Source of the DNA: Polaromonas sp.
Lineage (GTDB): Bacteria > Pseudomonadota > Gammaproteobacteria > Burkholderiales > Burkholderiaceae_C
Reading direction: 5' to 3'
Assembly: GCA_028292345.1 (NCBI GenBank)
Contig: JAQGMN010000001.1
Span: 1 to 7,057, forward strand
DNA length: 7,057 nt
Within the stretch, counting starts at the first letter, position 1, and each line of letters starts with the position of its first letter. The translations under genes were made by a program, and so were the position numbers. Of this stretch, positions 4,904 through 7,057 are shown piece after piece. The notes beneath the pieces were generated by a model. That model worked only from the letters and a program-made list of their open reading frames with translations. It was not told the origin of the DNA and searched no databases.

Positions 4904-5391
4904 GCCACGGCGCGGGCTTCCAGGCTCAGGCCCTGACCGACCGGGCCGAGCTTCTCGGCGGTCTTGGCTTTCACGTTCACCCTGTCTTCCTGCAGACCCA
5001 GCGCCTCGGCAATCCGCAAGCGCATCGCCGGAATGTGCGGCGCCAGGCGGGGCGCCTGGGCCACGAGGGTGCTGTCGATGTTGCCGATGCGCAGGCCGCG
5101 TTCGGCCAGCAGCCGGCCGGTCTCGCGCAGCAGCACGATGGAATCGGCGCCCTTGAAGCGCGCATCGGTGTCCGGAAAATGGCTGCCGATGTCGCCCAGC
5201 CCCGCCGCCCCCAGCAGCGCATCGATGATGGCGTGCAGCAGCACATCGGCATCCGAATGGCCCAGCAGGCCCAGCGCGTGCGGTACCTCGACGCCGCCCA
5301 GGATGAGCTTGCGCCCGGGCACCAGCGCATGCGTGTCCCAGCCTTCACCAATACGGAACGGGGGAAACGGGGCGGTGGAATCGGAATTCAT
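4891..5391 (-). CDS. ispF: 2-C-methyl-D-erythritol 2,4-cyclodiphosphate synthase IspF
   Basis: IspF converts 4-diphosphocytidyl-2-C-methylerythritol 2-phosphate to the 2,4-cyclodiphosphate with release of CMP, the fifth step of the MEP isoprenoid pathway, as a cytoplasmic homotrimer. The 166-residue protein has the metal-binding GEGWDTH motif (Asp19, His21) and His53 in ADVLLHAIIDALLGAAGLGDIG. It also carries FPDTDARFKGADS and the C-terminal NVKAKTAEKLGPVGQG signature, all nearly collinear with E. coli IspF. I start at the ATG at 5391, which has an AGAAAG sequence 7 nt upstream. An in-frame ATG at 5433, one base after the ispD stop, would add 14 residues (MAARSRNFYPESPF) and could be used by translational coupling, but it has no ribosome-binding site and the extension lies outside the conserved domain. 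It follows ispD in the same direction, the usual ispDF order. Its stop lies inside a palindromic repeat. Confidence 0.95.
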   Translation of the reverse strand: MNSDSTAPFPPFRIGEGWDTHALVPGRKLILGGVEVPHALGLLGHSDADVLLHAIIDALLGAAGLGDIGSHFPDTDARFKGADSIVLLRETGRLLAERGLRIGNIDSTLVAQAPRLAPHIPAMRLRIAEALGLQEDRVNVKAKTAEKLGPVGQGLSLEARAVALLY

Positions 5392-5434
5392 GAATGGGCT
5401 TTCTGGGTAAAAATTTCTGGAGCGCGCGGCCATT

Positions 5435-6166
5435 TCAGGCCGGGCAGCGCCGGCTCAGCAAAATCGCCTCGGCCAGCGCAAAGTCTTCCGGGTAGGTCAC
5501 CTTGAAGTTCTGCGCGCTGCCTGCCACCAAGCGGGGCGCCAGGCCCAGCAGTTCGATGGCACCGGACTCGTCGGTGACCGCCGCGCCGGCCAGCGCCAGC
5601 GCCTGCATCAACATGCCGATGCGAAACATCTGCGGCGTTTGCGCCAGCCATTTGTCGCTGCGGTCCAGCGTCGCGGCCACGCGGCCGCTGCGCTCCAGCG
5701 CGCCTTCGCTTTTCAGCGTGTCCGGCAGCTTGTGCGCCAGCAGCCCGCCCACGTCATCATGTTGGCAGGCATCGATGAGCCGGTTGATCTGGCCAGGCGT
5801 CACCAGGCAGCGGGCGGCATCGTGGACCAGCACCCAGTCGCCCATTTCAGCCCCGCCCTGGCGCAGCGCGCCGAGCCCCTGGCGCACGCTGTCGGCGCGG
5901 CTGGCGCCGCCGCAGGCCGCCACGTCGAATGGCCTGTTGGCGATGGAATCAAAAAAAGCGTCGCCCGGCGCGACCACCACCAAGGTGCGGGCCAGGCGCT
6001 CGATGTGCAGGAACGCCGCCAGCGTGTGCAGCACCATCGGCATCCCGGCGATGTTTTGGTATTGCTTGGCCTGCCCGCCCGCCACGCCGGCCCGGCTGCC
6101 CTGGCCGGCGCAGGGAATGAGTGCAAAAAAACGGGCGCGAAGGCGGGTATCGGCGGGGTCGGTCAT
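5435..6166 (-). CDS. ispD: 2-C-methyl-D-erythritol 4-phosphate cytidylyltransferase IspD
   Basis: IspD joins CTP and 2-C-methyl-D-erythritol 4-phosphate to give the CDP-methylerythritol intermediate, the third step of the MEP pathway, in the cytoplasm. The 243-residue protein shows the nucleotidyltransferase N-terminal loop IPCAGQGSRAG (Arg25) with the following Lys34 in AKQYQ. Further motifs are GGASRADSVRQGL (about 87-99), VLVHDAARC with Asp116, TPQMFR (about 177-182), and NFKVTYPEDFALAEAIL with Lys222; these correspond to the E. coli active-site motifs. The loop carries a few extra residues (GVAGGQ) between Arg25 and Lys34 compared with E. coli. Two consecutive ATG codons lie at 6169 and 6166. 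The second is preferred because GAGG at 6172-6175 is then 5 nt away. A further in-frame ATG at 6205 would overlap mfd and is unlikely. ispF starts 43 nt after the stop (or 1 nt, by the longer start), so the two form an operon. Confidence 0.95.
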   Translation of the reverse strand: MTDPADTRLRARFFALIPCAGQGSRAGVAGGQAKQYQNIAGMPMVLHTLAAFLHIERLARTLVVVAPGDAFFDSIANRPFDVAACGGASRADSVRQGLGALRQGGAEMGDWVLVHDAARCLVTPGQINRLIDACQHDDVGGLLAHKLPDTLKSEGALERSGRVAATLDRSDKWLAQTPQMFRIGMLMQALALAGAAVTDESGAIELLGLAPRLVAGSAQNFKVTYPEDFALAEAILLSRRCPA

Positions 6167-6171
6167 CATCG

Positions 6172-6175
6172 CCTC
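6172..6175 (-). promoter_or_regulatory. Ribosome-binding site of ispD
   Basis: GAGG on the minus strand lies 5 nt before the ATG at 6166 and only 2 nt before the ATG at 6169, which favours the second of the two adjacent start codons. Confidence 0.55.
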
Positions 6176-6182
6176 ATCATAA

Positions 6183-6192
6183 ATTCTAAAAT
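6183..6192. promoter_or_regulatory. Overlapping -10-like boxes between ispD and mfd
   Basis: Plus-strand TAAAAT at 6187-6192 and minus-strand TAGAAT at 6188-6183 each match TATAAT at 5 of 6 positions and overlap by two bases. The ispD and mfd starts are only about 33 bp apart, so any promoters must sit here or inside the opposite gene. No convincing -35 box is seen for either. If the plus-strand box is real, transcription of mfd would start at or just before its ATG. Confidence 0.3.
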
Positions 6193-6199
6193 CAGGCCG

Positions 6200-7057
6200 A
6201 TGCACCTTCCTTCACTCGTGACCGGCAAACGCTACACCCTCCCCCAGCCCACCCGTTCCGCCGACTCGCTTCTCCTGGCGAGCCTCGGGCAACGCGAAAA
6301 AACCGCCGGCAAGCTCACCGCCATCGTCACCTCGGACGCCGCCACGGCCCAGCGGCTGATGGACGAAATGGCGTTTTTTGCGCCCGACCTGCGCTGCGCC
6401 CTGTTTCCCGACTGGGAAACGCTGCCTTACGACGCGTTTTCGCCGCACCAGGACCTGATCAGCGAGCGGCTGGCGACGCTCTGGCGCATCCAGCAGCGGA
6501 AAAAGGACACCGGCGCCGACGTGGTCATCATGCCGGCCACCACGGCGCTGTACCGGCTGGCGCCGCCGGCTTTTCTGGCGGGCTACACCTTCGAGTTCAA
6601 GGTGAAACAAAAGCTCGACGAGGCCAAGTTCAAGGCGCAGCTCACGCTGGCCGGCTACAGCCATGTCACGCAGGTCGTCAGCCCCGGCGAATATGCGGTG
6701 CGCGGCGGCCTGATCGATTTGTTCCCGATGGGCTCGATGGTGCCCTACCGGGTCGACCTGTTCGACGACGAGATCGATTCCATCCGCACCTTCGACCCGG
6801 ACAGCCAGCGCAGCCTGTACCCGGTGCCCGAAGTGCGGCTGCTGCCCGGCCGCGAGTTTCCGATGGACGATGCGGCGCGGGCCCGGTTCCGCAGCCGCTG
6901 GCGCGAGCTGCTGGAGGGCGACCCGACCAAAAGCCGCATCTACAAGGACATGGGCAACGGCGTGGCGACGGCCGGCATCGAGTATTACCTGCCGCTGTTC
7001 TTCGAGGAAACCGCCACGGTGTTCGACTACCTCGGCAAGAACGCCACGGTGGTGCTG
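6200..7057 (+). CDS. mfd: Transcription-repair coupling factor Mfd, N-terminal 286 residues (cut by window edge)
   Basis: Mfd removes RNA polymerase stalled at DNA lesions by ATP-driven translocation and recruits UvrA to start nucleotide excision repair. Only the N-terminal quarter is visible (the E. coli protein is 1148 residues); the polymerase-interaction, translocase and C-terminal regulatory domains lie beyond the right edge. The visible part is the UvrB-like module (domains 1a/2/1b). It includes LFPDWETLPYDAFSPHQDLISERLATL at 68-94, SPGEYAVRGGLIDLFPMGS at 161-179, DLFDDEIDSIRTFDPDSQRS at 186-205 and NGVATAGIEYYLPLFFEETATVFDYL at 253-278. All are highly characteristic of proteobacterial Mfd. 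The frame is open to the window edge without interruption. The ATG at 6200 starts MHLPSLVTGKRYTLPQP and is preceded by only a weak AGG. It is transcribed divergently from ispD. Confidence 0.95.
   Translation, partial: MHLPSLVTGKRYTLPQPTRSADSLLLASLGQREKTAGKLTAIVTSDAATAQRLMDEMAFFAPDLRCALFPDWETLPYDAFSPHQDLISERLATLWRIQQRKKDTGADVVIMPATTALYRLAPPAFLAGYTFEFKVKQKLDEAKFKAQLTLAGYSHVTQVVSPGEYAVRGGLIDLFPMGSMVPYRVDLFDDEIDSIRTFDPDSQRSLYPVPEVRLLPGREFPMDDAARARFRSRWRELLEGDPTKSRIYKDMGNGVATAGIEYYLPLFFEETATVFDYLGKNATVVL

Noticed and set aside
6167..6205. Upstream extension of IspD to the ATG at 6205
   Set aside because: It would overlap the mfd start and the only AT-rich spacer, and it adds residues outside the conserved domain. 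The GAGG site points to 6166.
1..7057. Search for a novel defence, mobile or biosynthetic system
   Set aside because: All seven substantial genes belong to well-known families in a normal chromosomal arrangement, without integrase, transposase, array-type repeats or composition change.

Overview
The window reads as ordinary chromosome from a high-GC betaproteobacterium, most likely a member of the Comamonadaceae (Polaromonas/Rhodoferax-like). The basis is the style of the OmpR, EnvZ, IspD, IspF and Mfd proteins and two copies of a short GCTATT...ATAGC palindrome that I recall, without having checked, as dispersed in genomes of this family. There is no mobile element, CRISPR array, rRNA or tRNA, and no base-composition break suggesting transfer. 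I did not find a new multi-gene system; the interesting items are small regulatory and translational structures.

Layout. Positions 1-2164 (minus strand) hold a probable operon read right to left: a secreted SIMPL-domain (YggE-like) protein, a YegS-type lipid kinase, and the N-terminal part of a calcineurin-like metallophosphoesterase that runs off the left edge. A perfect 11-bp hairpin separates the first two genes. The last two are joined by a 10-codon mini-ORF with ATGA overlaps at both ends.

Positions 2165-2544 are a 380-bp divergent intergenic region. It becomes strongly AT-rich with A/T tracts just before ompR, where a promoter candidate and OmpR-like half-sites lie. Positions 2545-4808 (plus strand) hold ompR and envZ, a complete two-component system whose usual role is response to osmolarity or envelope conditions. 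The 149-bp gap between them has a short terminator-like hairpin right at the ompR stop and a second inverted repeat.

Positions 4891-6166 (minus strand) hold ispD then ispF, which supply the third and fifth steps of the non-mevalonate (MEP) isoprenoid pathway. They converge on envZ. From 6200 to the right edge (plus strand) is the N-terminal quarter of mfd, the transcription-repair coupling factor, divergent from ispD with only about 33 bp between starts.

These units look functionally independent: envelope or lipid and stress (SIMPL, lipid kinase, phosphoesterase), envelope signalling (OmpR/EnvZ), isoprenoid precursor synthesis (IspD/IspF) and DNA repair (Mfd).
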